Notes: a model not told the origin generated them from the sequence alone. Positions 42,413-52,766 are shown, counted from the stretch's first letter. The stretch is 64,000 bases of DNA from Streptomyces sp. SAI-135 (GCF_029893805.1 NZ_JARXYP010000002.1:9223395-9287394), one strand, 5' to 3'. Numbers and translations are program-made.

Positions 42413-43101
42413 CTACCAGAGTCCCCGTCCGGGTGGTCATCGCCGACGACCACCCCATGTACCGGTACGGACTGACCGCCGCGCTGGCCGCTTGCGAAGA
42501 CCTGGAGGTCGTCGGCGAGGCCGCCTCCGGAGAAGAACTGCTGACCGTGGCGGCCGACGTTCAGCCCGACGTCGTCATCACCGATCTCACTATGCCCGGC
42601 ACCGACGGTGCCACCGCCACCCGGGCTCTGCTCGCCAACCAGCCGGATCTGGGGGTCCTGGTGCTGACCATGCACGAGGACGACGAAGCCCTGTTCGGCG
42701 CCCTGCGGGCGGGCGCCAGGGGCTATCTCCTCAAGGGTGCCGACCGCACCGAGATCCTGCGCGCCGTCCTCGCCGTCGCCGCGGGCGACGCTGTCTATGG
42801 CGAGGTCGTCGCCCGCCGCATCGTGGCCTTTTTCACCAGAGCGCACGAGCGTTACGCCGCCCAGGTCTTTCCCGATCTCACAGAACGGGAACTGGAGGTA
42901 CTGGACCGGATTGCGGGCGGGCACGGCAATCACGAGATCGCCCGGCAGCTCTGCCTGGCTGAGAAGACCGTCCGCAACCACGTGTCAGCCATCCTCTTCA
43001 AGCTGGGGGTACGCGACCGGGCCGCCGCAGTTGCCGCGGCCCGTGACGCGGGGCTGGGCACGACTCAGCCGTCGCATGGTTCCCGGGGCCGGCCCAACTG
43101 A
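42409..43101 (+). CDS. NarL/FixJ-family response regulator
   Basis: A 230-residue protein with ATG overlapping the kinase stop (ATGA). The receiver domain shows the acidic pair VVIADDHPMYR, the phospho-acceptor Asp in VVITDLTMPGTDG and the conserved Lys in GYLLKG. The LuxR-type DNA-binding domain reads LTERELEVLDRIAGGHGNHE, IARQLCLAEKTVRNHVSAIL. It forms an ordinary two-component pair with the preceding kinase. Targets cannot be inferred. Confidence 0.94.
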   Translation: MTTRVPVRVVIADDHPMYRYGLTAALAACEDLEVVGEAASGEELLTVAADVQPDVVITDLTMPGTDGATATRALLANQPDLGVLVLTMHEDDEALFGALRAGARGYLLKGADRTEILRAVLAVAAGDAVYGEVVARRIVAFFTRAHERYAAQVFPDLTERELEVLDRIAGGHGNHEIARQLCLAEKTVRNHVSAILFKLGVRDRAAAVAAARDAGLGTTQPSHGSRGRPN

Positions 43102-43259
43102 CAGGCGACGCCCTGGCTCAAAGCACCTGCCGGAGAACGTCCCGTTCCTGGGCGAGAAGAGCCCGGCCGATCCAGGACCCCTGCCTCATGTTCGGCCCGG
43201 CCCGGGCAGGTCACGGTGAGTGCAAGTTCGCACATCACCCGACGGCAGAGGAGCACACC

Positions 43260-43679
43260 ATGGCTTCCGGAACGTTCCAGTCCCTTCCCGTGCCGCCCAC
43301 GGCACTTGACGGACGAATCAGCGCGATCATCCTGGACCCCGACGGCACCCCCTCCGACGTGGTCAAGAACGGCACGCCGGTCACCGTGCAGGTGGAGTGG
43401 CACCTCACCGGCTTCCTGGTGCCGCTGCTCGCCGGCAACTGGTCGGTGCGCGTGGGCGTGGATGAGATCGGCGGTCCGCACGACTTCACCCACCCCGATC
43501 CGCCGCAGTCCGTCCCGGTGACCGGGAGCGGATCGTACCGGTGCGATCTCGTACTCACCGGCCTCCGGCCGGGCCGCACCTACGCGCTGATCGCCTCCCT
43601 GGGCTACCGCAGCCCGGCCGGCACGCCCGCCGCGCTCGGAGGCTACGTCGACATCGGCACCGTCAGCATCCTGTCCTGA
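43260..43679 (+). CDS. Unknown protein, probable beta-sandwich
   Basis: A 139-residue protein; ATG 43260 follows AGAGGAG. The sequence alternates short strands (VTVQVEWHLTGFLVPLLAGN, WSVRVGVDEIGG, YRCDLVLTGLRPGRTYALIA) in the manner of an Ig-like or carrier-type beta-sandwich. There is no signal peptide or transmembrane segment. I do not recognise a family. It lies 158 bp downstream of the response regulator and precedes a WD40 protein. Confidence 0.7.
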   Translation: MASGTFQSLPVPPTALDGRISAIILDPDGTPSDVVKNGTPVTVQVEWHLTGFLVPLLAGNWSVRVGVDEIGGPHDFTHPDPPQSVPVTGSGSYRCDLVLTGLRPGRTYALIASLGYRSPAGTPAALGGYVDIGTVSILS

Positions 43680-43783
43680 TCGCGCCGACCCCGTCCCTGG
43701 GACCCGGCCATCGGCGTCACACGAGGGGAGGACGCCGACGGCCGAGGCCCGTCCTGTACCAATTCCCGTGGGGAACTGCGCAG

Positions 43784-45190
43784 ATGATTGATCCGTTGGC
43801 TTTGCTCGCCTGGTGCGATCCCGCACGCCGCCATGTCCGGTGGACCTGGTCGGGAATCTGGGTCGGCGTGCTGCTGGTGGACCGGCACCGAGTTGTCTAC
43901 CGCGTCGGCGACGAAGAGAAGTTCTCCGCGCCGCTGGACCGGACCCGGTTCGAATGGCGCGGCGGAAGCCGAATGACGGCCGCCCGCTTCGACCTGCACC
44001 TGCCCGAAACAGCGTTCCGCCTCTATCTCAGCCCGCCAGGCAACGACGCCCCGCAGCCCGACCGGAGTTTGATGGACCAGCTCGCTGGGGCACTCGACCG
44101 GCTTTCCGTCGTCAGCCTGTTCGGCGGCGCGCTCGGGACACTGGGCGACGCCTCCGGAATGCTGGGCAACGCACTGGCACTGCCCGGCGCCGTCGGGCAG
44201 TTACGGGCCGGCCACCGTGCTGCGGAGCGGCTGCGCGCCCACCTGGCAGAGACCACGCCGCCGTCCGACCCCGGAGCGAGGGAGGGCGCACCTAAACCGT
44301 GCTTCTCCCGTGGTGACGAGGAGACCTGGGCCACCGCGGTGCGGTTCAGCCCCGGCGGAGAGACCATTGCCTGCGCCCACAGCCACGGCTCGGTCCGGCT
44401 GTGGAACACCCGCGACGGCACACCACGGCGTCAGCTCCACCCTCTCGGCCACGGAGTCACCGTCCAGGACATCGCCTATGTCGGTGCTGGACGAGTCCTC
44501 CTGGCGGCAGGGGACGACCGCTGCGCGCGGATGGTGAACGTCCTGACGGGCGACGAAGTCGCCCGGCTCACTCACCCCGACGCCGTCTCCCGAGTCTCCG
44601 TGGACGCCGACAACCGGTGGGCCGCCACAGTATGCGAGGACATGACTGCCCGGATCTGGGACCTCACCACCGGAGGACTACTACGCACTCTGGACGTGGA
44701 CTGCGCTCACGGCGTCCTGTTCGCGGCCACCGGATCCGACCTCGTGGTGAGCGGAGTCGGCGGGGACATCTCCCGGTTCCCGTCGCCCACCGCCGCGTGC
44801 TCAGGCCGGACAGAGACGGGCACGGGGGTGGTGGACTGCCTGGCCTTCTCCGACGACGGACGGCTCGCCGTCAACGACTCCAACGAAAGCGCTGTGACCT
44901 TGTTCGACAACGCCCTCGACCACGCGGTGGCCCGACTGCAGAACGGCGCTCCCGTCCTCTGCGGGACCTTCAGCCCTACCGGGCGGTCATTCCTCGGAGG
45001 CGACGAAAGAGGCGACGCAGTGCTCTGGGACACCCGCACCGGACGCCGGCTGCTGACTCTGGCCCACGCCTCGCCCGTGGAGAGCCTCGAGTGGAACCGG
45101 CGGACAGGGCTGATCGCGACCGGCACCCTGGAAGGCCTCACGGTGTGGGATCTGCGCGGACACCCGGCGGCTCTTGAGCCTTCGGAGTAG
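43784..45190 (+). CDS. WD40-repeat protein
   Basis: About 468 residues. ATG 43784 is the first start with a purine-rich stretch (GGGGAA) upstream. The first 150 residues are a separate region (IDPLALLAWCDPARRHVRWT). The rest forms about seven WD40-like blades, for example VRFSPGGETIACAHS...VRLWN, RWAATVCEDMTARIWDL, CGTFSPTGRSFLGG...AVLWDT and LIATGTLEGLTVWDL. Propellers of this kind act as protein-binding scaffolds. No kinase domain is fused. Confidence 0.85.
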   Translation: MIDPLALLAWCDPARRHVRWTWSGIWVGVLLVDRHRVVYRVGDEEKFSAPLDRTRFEWRGGSRMTAARFDLHLPETAFRLYLSPPGNDAPQPDRSLMDQLAGALDRLSVVSLFGGALGTLGDASGMLGNALALPGAVGQLRAGHRAAERLRAHLAETTPPSDPGAREGAPKPCFSRGDEETWATAVRFSPGGETIACAHSHGSVRLWNTRDGTPRRQLHPLGHGVTVQDIAYVGAGRVLLAAGDDRCARMVNVLTGDEVARLTHPDAVSRVSVDADNRWAATVCEDMTARIWDLTTGGLLRTLDVDCAHGVLFAATGSDLVVSGVGGDISRFPSPTAACSGRTETGTGVVDCLAFSDDGRLAVNDSNESAVTLFDNALDHAVARLQNGAPVLCGTFSPTGRSFLGGDERGDAVLWDTRTGRRLLTLAHASPVESLEWNRRTGLIATGTLEGLTVWDLRGHPAALEPSE

Positions 45191-45330
45191 GCCGTCTGGC
45201 TCCCGGACGGGGTGACACCGATTTCAACGTTGGCGCGGGGTCGGTGCCGTCCAGAGCGAACAGCAGCCGAGGGGAAAGCGGGTAGCGACGCTGCCACTCT
45301 CGCCGCGCGTTGTGCGCCCGCTGACTCGGG

Positions 45331-45843
45331 CTAGCCGCTCTTCTTCCAGGCTTTGCAGCCGGTGGTGGTGAACGCCTTATCCGTAGCGGCGATCGTCACG
45401 GTCGCCTGACCGCTGGTGGCGTCGTTGGCGATGATGTCCTTCGCCTCACCGGAGGTGCTGGAGAGCCGCGCCCAGTAGCAGCTGGTCACGAGGCCGCCTT
45501 GCGGGCCTTCGCTCCGGTAGGTGCCGGGCTTGATGTCGCTGCCGACGACGTACGTGCCGTCGCCGGGGATTCCGTCCGAGGGGACCTTGCTGGCTGAAGG
45601 CTGACTGTTGCCGGCGGCGATCTGCGTGGCAGTCGCCGTCGTGGTGACCGTTGCCGATGGAGAGGCCTTGTCGGTGTTGGGATTGCCCGTGAGGCCGATC
45701 AGCACTCCGACGAGGAGGCTGACGAGGGCTGTGCCCGTGTGGGTCAGGATGCTCCGCCAGGAGCGTGAGGGCCGGGCTGTGCCGTGGCGGCCCTGAGGTT
45801 GTAGCGGCCCCTCTGGAGGGCCTGGCGGGTTCCGGCTGTCCAT
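45331..45843 (-). CDS. Membrane-anchored secreted-type protein
   Basis: A 170-residue protein. A Pro/Arg-rich N-terminus of about 30 residues is followed by one hydrophobic segment (TGTALVSLLVGVLIGLTG), a Ser/Thr-rich linker and a C-terminal domain (GTYVVGSDIKPGTYRSEGP, SCYWARLSS, two Cys). This layout, with a small domain outside the membrane, recurs in many Streptomyces proteins of unknown function. The N-terminus probably stays inside. The gene-free interval 45844-46061 behind it shows nothing notable. Confidence 0.75.
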   Translation of the reverse strand: MDSRNPPGPPEGPLQPQGRHGTARPSRSWRSILTHTGTALVSLLVGVLIGLTGNPNTDKASPSATVTTTATATQIAAGNSQPSASKVPSDGIPGDGTYVVGSDIKPGTYRSEGPQGGLVTSCYWARLSSTSGEAKDIIANDATSGQATVTIAATDKAFTTTGCKAWKKSG

Positions 45844-46061
45844 GACATCAGCGTGCGTCTACCAACCGGCCCCCGCACTCCGACCGCGTGCGCAAGACGG
45901 CGATACGCCCGGCCAGGCGTACGGGACTGTTGGCCCATGCCGAGTGTCTGCGCTGCGCGGTGCTTTGGAGCCCGCGTTCTCCACTCCCGCCGCGCGGCCG
46001 CCGCGCCCCGACCCAGCCCAGCGCCGTGACCCTGGACCGCATCTCCTGCCACTGCGTGGCC

Positions 46062-47298
46062 TCATGACGCCCCGCCCTCCTGCGCTGCCCACTCGAGCCC
46101 GAGAGCGGCCAGTTCCACGCGCCGCTCCGCGGACAGCTTCCCGACCCTCCTGCGGGCGTTGTCCAGGAACGCCCCGATCTTGTGCGGCACCCCGTCGACT
46201 ACTTCGACAGCCTTTCTCGGCACCCGTACATGGCCCTCGCGGTCCCGGAACTGCTGGACGGCCGTCAGATTGGCTGCCCACCGCTCGTCCTGGCTGCGCC
46301 GAGTCGGCACCACCGCTTCGTCCTCGCCCACGGGCTCAAGACCGAGTGTCTCCAGCAGGTACTGCTGCGCCGGCACCAGCCGGTCCCACCCGGCCCGCTG
46401 CCCGGTGATCCAGGCTCCGAGGTCTTCACCCTGCACGATCACCTCGCCAGACCCACCGGGCAGCATGCCGCCGGCCTGCACGTGGGCGCGGGTGAGCCGG
46501 TAGCAGCGCTGCCAGGCAACATCCCATCCCTCCGGCGCCCACCCGGGATCGATCTCCGCGAGGGCCTCCATACGGCTTTCTGAGAGCTCCCCGACGCTGG
46601 AGATGCCCGTTTCCCCGTTCGCACGGCGCACGGCGTTCATACGCGACCGCTTGGCTGCGGCACGGGCATTTTTCATGAACACCCCCAGGGCAAACCCGTC
46701 CCAGACCACGGTGGCGCCGGGCAGGCAGTGGCCGTGAACCTGCGCGTAGTCGCGGGCGACGGCGAGGCCGGCGTCCCAGGCGGAGGCGTGCACGGACCAG
46801 ACCATGCCGAGCTGTTCCAGCTCGGTGACCCGCTTGGCGTCCAGGGTGCCCTCGCGGTAGTACCGGCGTTGATCTGCGACCCATACCCCCAGCGGGTGCC
46901 CGCCGATGCCCGTCCCCCAGTCTTCAGGCGTGATGTACGTGAACGGCACCCGCAGCTCGCTCTCACCGGTCTCGCGCAGCCACCTCGTTGCAGCCTCGAT
47001 ACCGCGCCGCCAGTACGCCCCTTCGGTGTCGATAACCCGCAGCCGCACGAACTGCGTGAGCGCGGCCGGGTCGCGTTCCTCGGTGAAGCGCAGCACGCAC
47101 GCCGCCGAGGCCCCCACCGCGGGAACGATGTCCTGCTCCTGGATCTCCGCACCCCCCTCTTCGCCAACGTCGTCTTGGCCCGCCTCGTCCTCGCTCAACT
47201 CGCCGATCTCGCCGTCGTCTTCGGCGGCCGGGCGGCTATTGCGCAGCCGGGGATCGGCGAGCGCCTCGATCGTCTGAGCATCGTGCGCCCGCAGGGCT
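46062..47298 (-). pseudogene. Helicase-associated (HA) domain region of a large helicase, 5' truncated (copy 1)
   Basis: Several helicase-associated repeats are visible, each about 70 residues (WLRETGESELRVPFTYITPE, GHPLGVWVADQRRYYREGTL, GFALGVFMKNARAAAKRSRM, HKIGAFLDNARRRVGKLSAE). These form the tail of large superfamily 2 helicases common near Streptomyces chromosome ends. The frame is open upstream of the TTG at 47198 and reads RALRAHDAQTIEALADPRL, normal helicase sequence, until an in-frame stop at the junction near 47298. The helicase core is missing. A shorter product from an internal start is possible. A similar fragment lies at 55081. Confidence 0.75.
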
Positions 47299-47470
47299 CT
47301 TATCTAGGGGTGGGTTGAGTGTGAGGCACGTTTGGTACGTCTCCTGCCAGGTCGCGCAGCCACTTGCCCGAACTCGTCCGCCCCACCGAGCCGTTGGTTA
47401 CGTTCGGTGTGTGGAATCCGCCTATACGGCAGAACGTGCCATCTCGCCCACCTCCGGCGCTGTCCGGTGG

Positions 47471-48568
47471 GTGGTGGTCGAGTCGCGGACTTACCGACTG
47501 CACTCGGAAGCAACTGGCTATCTTGCCTCGCTGCGGGCCAGGGGCTGTTCGCCGAACACCGAGCGCGTCTACGCGGGACGCCTTGCCCTGTACCTGAACT
47601 ACTGCCACCTGCGGCGTCTGCAGTGGAACGCGCCGGGGTTCACGGGTCTGTCGCTGCTGCAGCAGTGGCTCGTCGAGACGCCGTTGCCGGCCCGCACTGG
47701 GCGCTTGGTGCCCGGGCGGGTCCGGCACCGGTCGCGGGGGACGGCGAACGCGGTGATGACGGTGGTGGGGGAGTTTCTGCGCTTCGGGGCCTTGCATGGC
47801 TGGGTCGCGTCGCGAACGACCGATCTGCTGGCCCAGCCCAAGCTTTTGCGGTTCGCCCTGCCCGGCTACGACGCGGGGGAGAGGGGACAGCACCGGCACG
47901 TCCAGGCGGCCGCGTTCCGCTTCAAGACCGCTCAGGCCGGCTACGAAGACCTCAGCCCTGCCCAGATCCGCCACATGATCGCTTCCGTGTCACGGGCCCG
48001 GGACCGGTTCCTGATCGCGTTGCTGGCGTGCACCGGGCTCCGGATCGGCGAGGCCCTCGGCCTGCACCGTGCAGACCTGCACCTGCTCGCCTCCTCACGC
48101 ATCGTCGGCTGCGGAATCGAGGGCCCGCACGTCCACGTCCGGCGGCGCACCGACAATCCCAACCGGGCTCTGGCCAAGTCCCGTTTCCCGCGCAGCGTGC
48201 CTGTCATCGCCGAACTGGTCGCCCTCTACACCGACTACCAGTACGAACGCGACCGGGTGCCGCAGGCATCCGCCGAGCCGATGGTGTTCGTGAACCTGTT
48301 CCGCACGGCGCGGGGCCGGCCCATGACCTATGCGAACACCAAGGAGATGTTCGACCGCCTGGCCCGCACGGTCCGTCATGCTTGCCGCCCGCACATGCTG
48401 CGGCATTCGGCGGCGACGCGCTGGCTGCGCGACGGCGTCGACCGCGACGTCGTGCAGCGACTGCTCGGCCACGTCTCCCCGCTGTCGATGGAGACCTACC
48501 GCAACGTCGACGACGCCGAGATGCGCGCCGCCGTCGAGCACGTCGCCTTCCTGCGGGAGCAGTCGTGA
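47471..48568 (+). CDS. tnpA: TnpA-like tyrosine recombinase (Tn554 family)
   Basis: About 365 residues from GTG 47471, close to the length of Tn554 TnpA (361). The frame is open back to 47315, so an earlier start is possible. The N-terminal SAM-like domain reads LRARGCSPNTERVYAGRLAL. The catalytic domain has Arg in LLACTGLRIGEALGL, Lys near LAKSRFPRSVPV, His-x-x-Arg in HMLRHSAATRW, the second His in LLGHVSPLS and the nucleophile Tyr in METYRNV. All active-site residues look intact. Its stop overlaps the tnpB start (GTGA). Confidence 0.88.
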   Translation: MVVESRTYRLHSEATGYLASLRARGCSPNTERVYAGRLALYLNYCHLRRLQWNAPGFTGLSLLQQWLVETPLPARTGRLVPGRVRHRSRGTANAVMTVVGEFLRFGALHGWVASRTTDLLAQPKLLRFALPGYDAGERGQHRHVQAAAFRFKTAQAGYEDLSPAQIRHMIASVSRARDRFLIALLACTGLRIGEALGLHRADLHLLASSRIVGCGIEGPHVHVRRRTDNPNRALAKSRFPRSVPVIAELVALYTDYQYERDRVPQASAEPMVFVNLFRTARGRPMTYANTKEMFDRLARTVRHACRPHMLRHSAATRWLRDGVDRDVVQRLLGHVSPLSMETYRNVDDAEMRAAVEHVAFLREQS

Positions 48569-51068
48569 GTACCCCCTCCGTCCTTCCACTGGGGCTGGCC
48601 GCTCCTGCTCCGGCTGCTTCGGCACCCGGCCGTGTGGGCTGGGTGACGTGGCTCGAGGAGCACACCGATCCTGACTGGCGCCCGACGGAGTGGCAGCAGC
48701 AGGCCTGGCTGTTCACCGGAAACCCTGACGAACCGCGCACCTCCGTCTCCGTGTGCCGGACTGTGGCCTGCCCGGCTCTCGTGTCGCCGGCGAACGGCTA
48801 CTGCGCGCTGTGCAAGAAGGCCAAGAAACGCTCGTTGCTGCCGGACGAGGAGTTCGCGCGGACCTTCCAGCCGGTTCGCAGGACCGCGCGTGCGGGTGAG
48901 CCCCGCCCGGCCTGCTCGGTCACCCGTGACGGACAGCGCTGCGTCCGGGAGAGCCTGTGCAAAGGGCTGTGCAGCAATCACTACGCCCAGTTCAACGGCT
49001 ACGCGAAAAGGAACGATCTCGCTGGGTGGCGGGCCGTCGCGACTCCCTTCACGCAGGTGGCATGCTGCCTGGTCCCGACCTGCGAGCTGCCCGCCCTCCA
49101 TTCTCATGGCCTGTGCCGGCACCACATCCCAAAGTTCCGTTCCTACCGGCGCACGGAGCCGAAGGCATCCATGCACGAGTGGGCTGAGCGCCAGCTCCCC
49201 TTCCTGGCCGCCCACCAGTTCAGCCTCGTAGGCCTGCCCCAGCGGTGCGCCAAGAGGTCCTCTACGGACTGCAGCAGGCCGACCCGTGGCTGCGCATCTT
49301 CGAGCCGTGCCAGGCACGCCGCCTCGTACGGGACCTGGCCGGCACCCCCACGCTGACCGGGGACGGCCCCGACAACTCGATCTGCCCGCACTCGACCACA
49401 GCAGTCCTGCGCCTGCTCAACCGCGTGCGCATCGCGGTGAAAGCCGGCTTCGCCCAGCACTGCGGCACCGCACCAGCGGCCCACGAGATCCTGGACCTGA
49501 GAGCTCTGGGCCAGCGAGCCCGCACCCCAGCGGGCATCCGCCACCCCAAGACCGTCGACCTGCGCACCATCCACCAAGGGTGGCTGCGCAAGATCCTGCA
49601 CACCTGGACCACTCAGCAGCGCCCCGACGCCGACGCGTTCGCCCGCACCCTGCGCGCCGTCGAGCTGGCCTCCCGGGCCCTGGCCCGCCGCCCGGGAACG
49701 CACGACCCATCCACCCTGCGCTTCGACGACGTCACCGCGGTCGTTGACGCCTTCCGCGCAGCCCCCAAACTCGACGGCCAGCCCGCCGGCTGGGGCTATC
49801 GCGCCTCGATCGCCAGCCACTTCTTCGCACTCATCGACTACGGTCGCCGCTCCGGCATCGCCCCCACCCTCTCCGCCGCCTTCGTCCGCGACCCCCTCAC
49901 CCACCGCATCGCCGCAGAGGAACCCAACGAGGACGAGATAGGCAAGGCCATCCCCGAGTCCGTGATCCGGCAACTGGACGCCCACCTCGACCTCCTCGGT
50001 CAAGGTCGCGCCCGCGGCCGACGCACTCTCGCTACAGCAGACCTGCAGCTGATGTACCGCACCCTGTACATCCTGCTCAGGGACACCGGCCGACGCCCCA
50101 ACGAGATCGTTTCCCTGCCCCGCGACTGCCTCGAGGCCCGCGGCGACCAGATCTCCCTGGTATGGAACAACCACAAAGCTGGCCGCCTGCGCAGACGCCT
50201 GCCCATCACCACTGACACCGCACAAGCCATCCGCACCTGGCAGACGCGGCGAGCCGACCTCGAGCCCGTCCTGCCGCCCACCGGTGCCGATCACCTCTTT
50301 CCCGCTCTGACGCCCCTGGCCACGCGCCGCCACCTGCACACCAGCTACTTCAGCGAAACGCTGCGCCACTGGGTGGATTCCATCCCCCATCTCCACGTCG
50401 AAGGAATAGGCCCAGACGGCGAGCTGCTGCCCTTCGACCGCTCCCTCATCTACGCCTACGCCTTCCGCCACTCCTATGCGCAGCGCCATGCGGACGCCGG
50501 CACTCCGCTGGACGTCCTGTGCGAACTGATGGACCACAAGTCCGTGCGCACCACCCAGCGCTACTACACGGTCTCCTTGCAGCGAAAACGTGAAGCCGTC
50601 AGCAAACTTGCCGCCCACGTCGTCGATCACCACGGCCGGCCCAGCCCCTGTTCCGACACTGCATACCAACTGCGCTCCGTGGCCGTCCCCTATGGCGGAT
50701 GCACCGAACCCAGCAATGTCAAGGCCGGAGGTAACTCCTGCCCCATCCGCTTCCAATGCGCCGGCTGCGGCTTCTACCGGCCTGACCCCTCTTACCTCCC
50801 GGCCATCGAGCAGCACATCAACGAACTGCGTGCCGACCGCGAGAGCGCGACCGCCATGGACGCCGCCGATTTTGTCATCACCGCGCTGACCGCCCAGATC
50901 ACCGCCTTCGAACAGGTCGCTGACCGAATGCGCCGCCGCCTGGCCGCCCTGCCTGCAACCGAACGCGCCGAGATCGAGGAAGCCAGCACGGTCCTTCGCA
51001 AGGCCCGCGCCGTTAACACGCTCACCCTGCTGCCCCTCACGCCCACCCCACGGAACAACCCGTCATGA
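48565..51068 (+). pseudogene. tnpB: TnpB-like tyrosine recombinase with a one-base frameshift
   Basis: The first frame (GTG 48565) encodes a cysteine-rich region with zinc-ribbon-like groups (CPALVSPANGYCALC, CVRESLCKGLCSNHYAQF, PTCELPALHSHGLCRHH) and reaches FSLVGLPQ. The protein continues in another frame from RQEVLYGLQQADPWLR. Adding one C to the CCCC run at 49237-49240 would give GLPPAVRQEVLYGL, joining both frames. The second part holds the recombinase core: TGRRPNEIVSLPRDCL, RHSYAQRHADAG, MDHKSVRTTQRYYTV. The joined product would be about 834 residues. This is a real mutation, a programmed shift or a sequencing error. Confidence 0.8.
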
Positions 51069-51628
51069 ACCGCCGAGGCAACCCCCACACCCTCGCCCAG
51101 GCACGACGCCGCGACAGCCTCGACAAGCGTCAGCGCACCCTCACCGCACTCGCAACCATGGAACAGCAGGGTCAGAAGATCACCTTCACAGCCGTCGCCC
51201 GCGCAGCCGGCGTCTCGACATGGCTGACCTACACCGCAGGCATCCGCGAACACATCGAAAGCGCCCAAAGCCGCCAACAGCAACCCAGCTTTTCACCGAC
51301 GAACACCCCGCAAGCCAGCCTTGGCGCTCTACGCACAGAACTCGACCTGGCCCGCCAGGAAATCCACTCCCTGCGCCAGGACAGACAGCGCCTGCACAGC
51401 ATCGTCCAGCAGCAACTCGGCCGACAGCTCGATGCCGTGGGCACACAGAACCTCGGCCACCGCATCGACGAGCTCACCCAGGAAAACCAGCAGCTCGCAG
51501 ACAGGCTCCAGCACGCAATCGAGGACAACCACAGCCTGCACGCCCGCGTTGTAGAGCTGGAAGCTGACCTGGCCGCAGCTCGGACCAGTTTGCGAAGAAT
51601 GATCCGAGCGGAGAATGCCTCGCAGTGA
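51065..51628 (+). CDS. tnpC: TnpC-like (DUF6262) transposition accessory protein
   Basis: A 187-residue protein with ATG overlapping the tnpB stop (ATGA). The first 60 residues resemble a helix-turn-helix (ITFTAVARAAGVSTWLTYTA), and the rest is a long coiled coil (LRTELDLARQEIHSLRQDRQ through ARVVELEADLAAARTSL). TnpC of Tn554 is a small helper that affects orientation and efficiency of transposition. Position and architecture support that role here. Confidence 0.85.
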   Translation: MNRRGNPHTLAQARRRDSLDKRQRTLTALATMEQQGQKITFTAVARAAGVSTWLTYTAGIREHIESAQSRQQQPSFSPTNTPQASLGALRTELDLARQEIHSLRQDRQRLHSIVQQQLGRQLDAVGTQNLGHRIDELTQENQQLADRLQHAIEDNHSLHARVVELEADLAAARTSLRRMIRAENASQ

Positions 51629-51682
51629 TCCTCGCGAGCTCATACATAGCCACTCGTGCGGGAGTCTCCGTACTCGGTACCG

Positions 51683-52261
51683 TCAGGCTGTGCGGCGGGC
51701 CGCGGCACGCATGGCTCGGATACGAGCACCTGTTGCGGTCATGCGCCATTGGGCGAATTTCAGGCTGACGCCGAAGTGCTCGGCGACCCGTTCGTCCGGG
51801 GTGTTGCGGTAAGCAAGGCGGAGTGCGGCGTCGGAGGGGATAAGCAGTTCCCCGGAGAGCTCTGCCGCTTCGGCTTCCTGCTCGCGGTCGCTTTCGCGGC
51901 ACTCCCCGCCGGAGGTGCGCAGCAGCGTGCTGAAGGAGTGTTCAAGGACAACATGCGCCATTTCGTGTGCCAGCGTCGAGACGCGCCGCTGGGGGTCGTG
52001 GCCACAGTTCTCGAGAATGACACGACCTGTTCCGACTGGGATGACCGCAGCCGAGAAGACGTCCGGCCTGACGCTGGTGAAGTGAGCGAGGGCCGATGCC
52101 AGCTCTGACTTGCCTTCGGCGATGTCGCTCAAACTGAAGACAGCCACTCCGTAGAGCGCAGCGAGTTCGTATGGGTTGAGGGGCGCGTGGGCGTCTACCT
52201 CAAGCTCGTCTCTGACTTCCAGGGCCAGGCGTTTCGCCTCGGCCTTGAACCCCCTGCGCAC
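51683..52261 (-). CDS. ImmA/IrrE-family metallopeptidase
   Basis: A 192-residue protein. The zinc motif is LAHEMAHVVLEH (HExxH), with a further acidic ligand candidate in EAEAAELSGELLIP. ImmA proteases cleave a partner XRE repressor when the cell is stressed, as in ICEBs1. The XRE protein lies 14 bp upstream in the same operon, so they form a probable repressor/anti-repressor pair. The pair probably governs the divergent ubiquitin-like operon rather than the transposase genes, which are transcribed toward it. Confidence 0.9.
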   Translation of the reverse strand: MRRGFKAEAKRLALEVRDELEVDAHAPLNPYELAALYGVAVFSLSDIAEGKSELASALAHFTSVRPDVFSAAVIPVGTGRVILENCGHDPQRRVSTLAHEMAHVVLEHSFSTLLRTSGGECRESDREQEAEAAELSGELLIPSDAALRLAYRNTPDERVAEHFGVSLKFAQWRMTATGARIRAMRAAARRTA

Positions 52262-52275
52262 GGCTCTTCTCCTCG

Positions 52276-52644
52276 TTAGTCCTTGGGCAGCGCCCTGACG
52301 CGCCGGATCGTGGCCTGAATGACGTCTTCGAGGTAGCTGACGTCCTCAGGGGTCAGGTCTTTTCGGGCCCGCAGCAGGGGACCGATCTGCGTGACGAGTT
52401 CGGGTTCTTCCCGCTGCCCCTCCTCGTCGTCGGAGGTCATGAACTGCTCAGCGGGGACGCTCAGCCACTGGACGAGAGTGGCGAATGCATCCACGTCCGG
52501 TCGCAGACCGTTAGCCATGCGGGACAACAGGGAGGGGCTGACCTCGATCTCCTTGGCCAGCTGCCGCCAGGAAAGGCCTCGCGCAGTCCGCTGTGCATCG
52601 AGGGCTGCGTAGAGCCGTTGTACGTCGATGCCGCCTCGGGCCAC
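52276..52644 (-). CDS. XRE-family repressor paired with ImmA
   Basis: A 122-residue protein. The helix-turn-helix reads LDAQRTARGLSWRQLAKEIE then SPSLLSRMANGLRPDVDAF, a clear Cro/CI-type unit. A helical C-terminal tail (LTPEDVSYLEDVIQATIRRV) could mediate dimerisation or ImmA recognition. It is divergent from the ubiquitin-like operon across a 122-bp region with two short inverted repeats, so it is the likely repressor of that operon. Confidence 0.9.
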   Translation of the reverse strand: MARGGIDVQRLYAALDAQRTARGLSWRQLAKEIEVSPSLLSRMANGLRPDVDAFATLVQWLSVPAEQFMTSDDEEGQREEPELVTQIGPLLRARKDLTPEDVSYLEDVIQATIRRVRALPKD

Positions 52645-52766
52645 GTTGTCGCCTCCTTCTCTCGGCTAGGGGTGGTTCATCCTCGCATCACTGTTTGACT
52701 TCTGCAACACTCGCGTGTTTCACTGTCGACACAGTGTATCGATCATGAGACACGAAAGGGTTCCTT
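52645..52766. promoter_or_regulatory. Divergent promoter/operator between XRE and the ubiquitin-like operon
   Basis: Two inverted repeats lie side by side: AACAC-TCGC-GTGTT (52706-52719) and CACTGT-CGAC-ACAGTG (52721-52736). A TTGACT hexamer at 52695-52700 could be a -35 box for the plus-strand operon. The repeats would then overlap its spacer and -10, an ideal place for XRE repression. The exact -10 is unclear. Confidence 0.6.
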
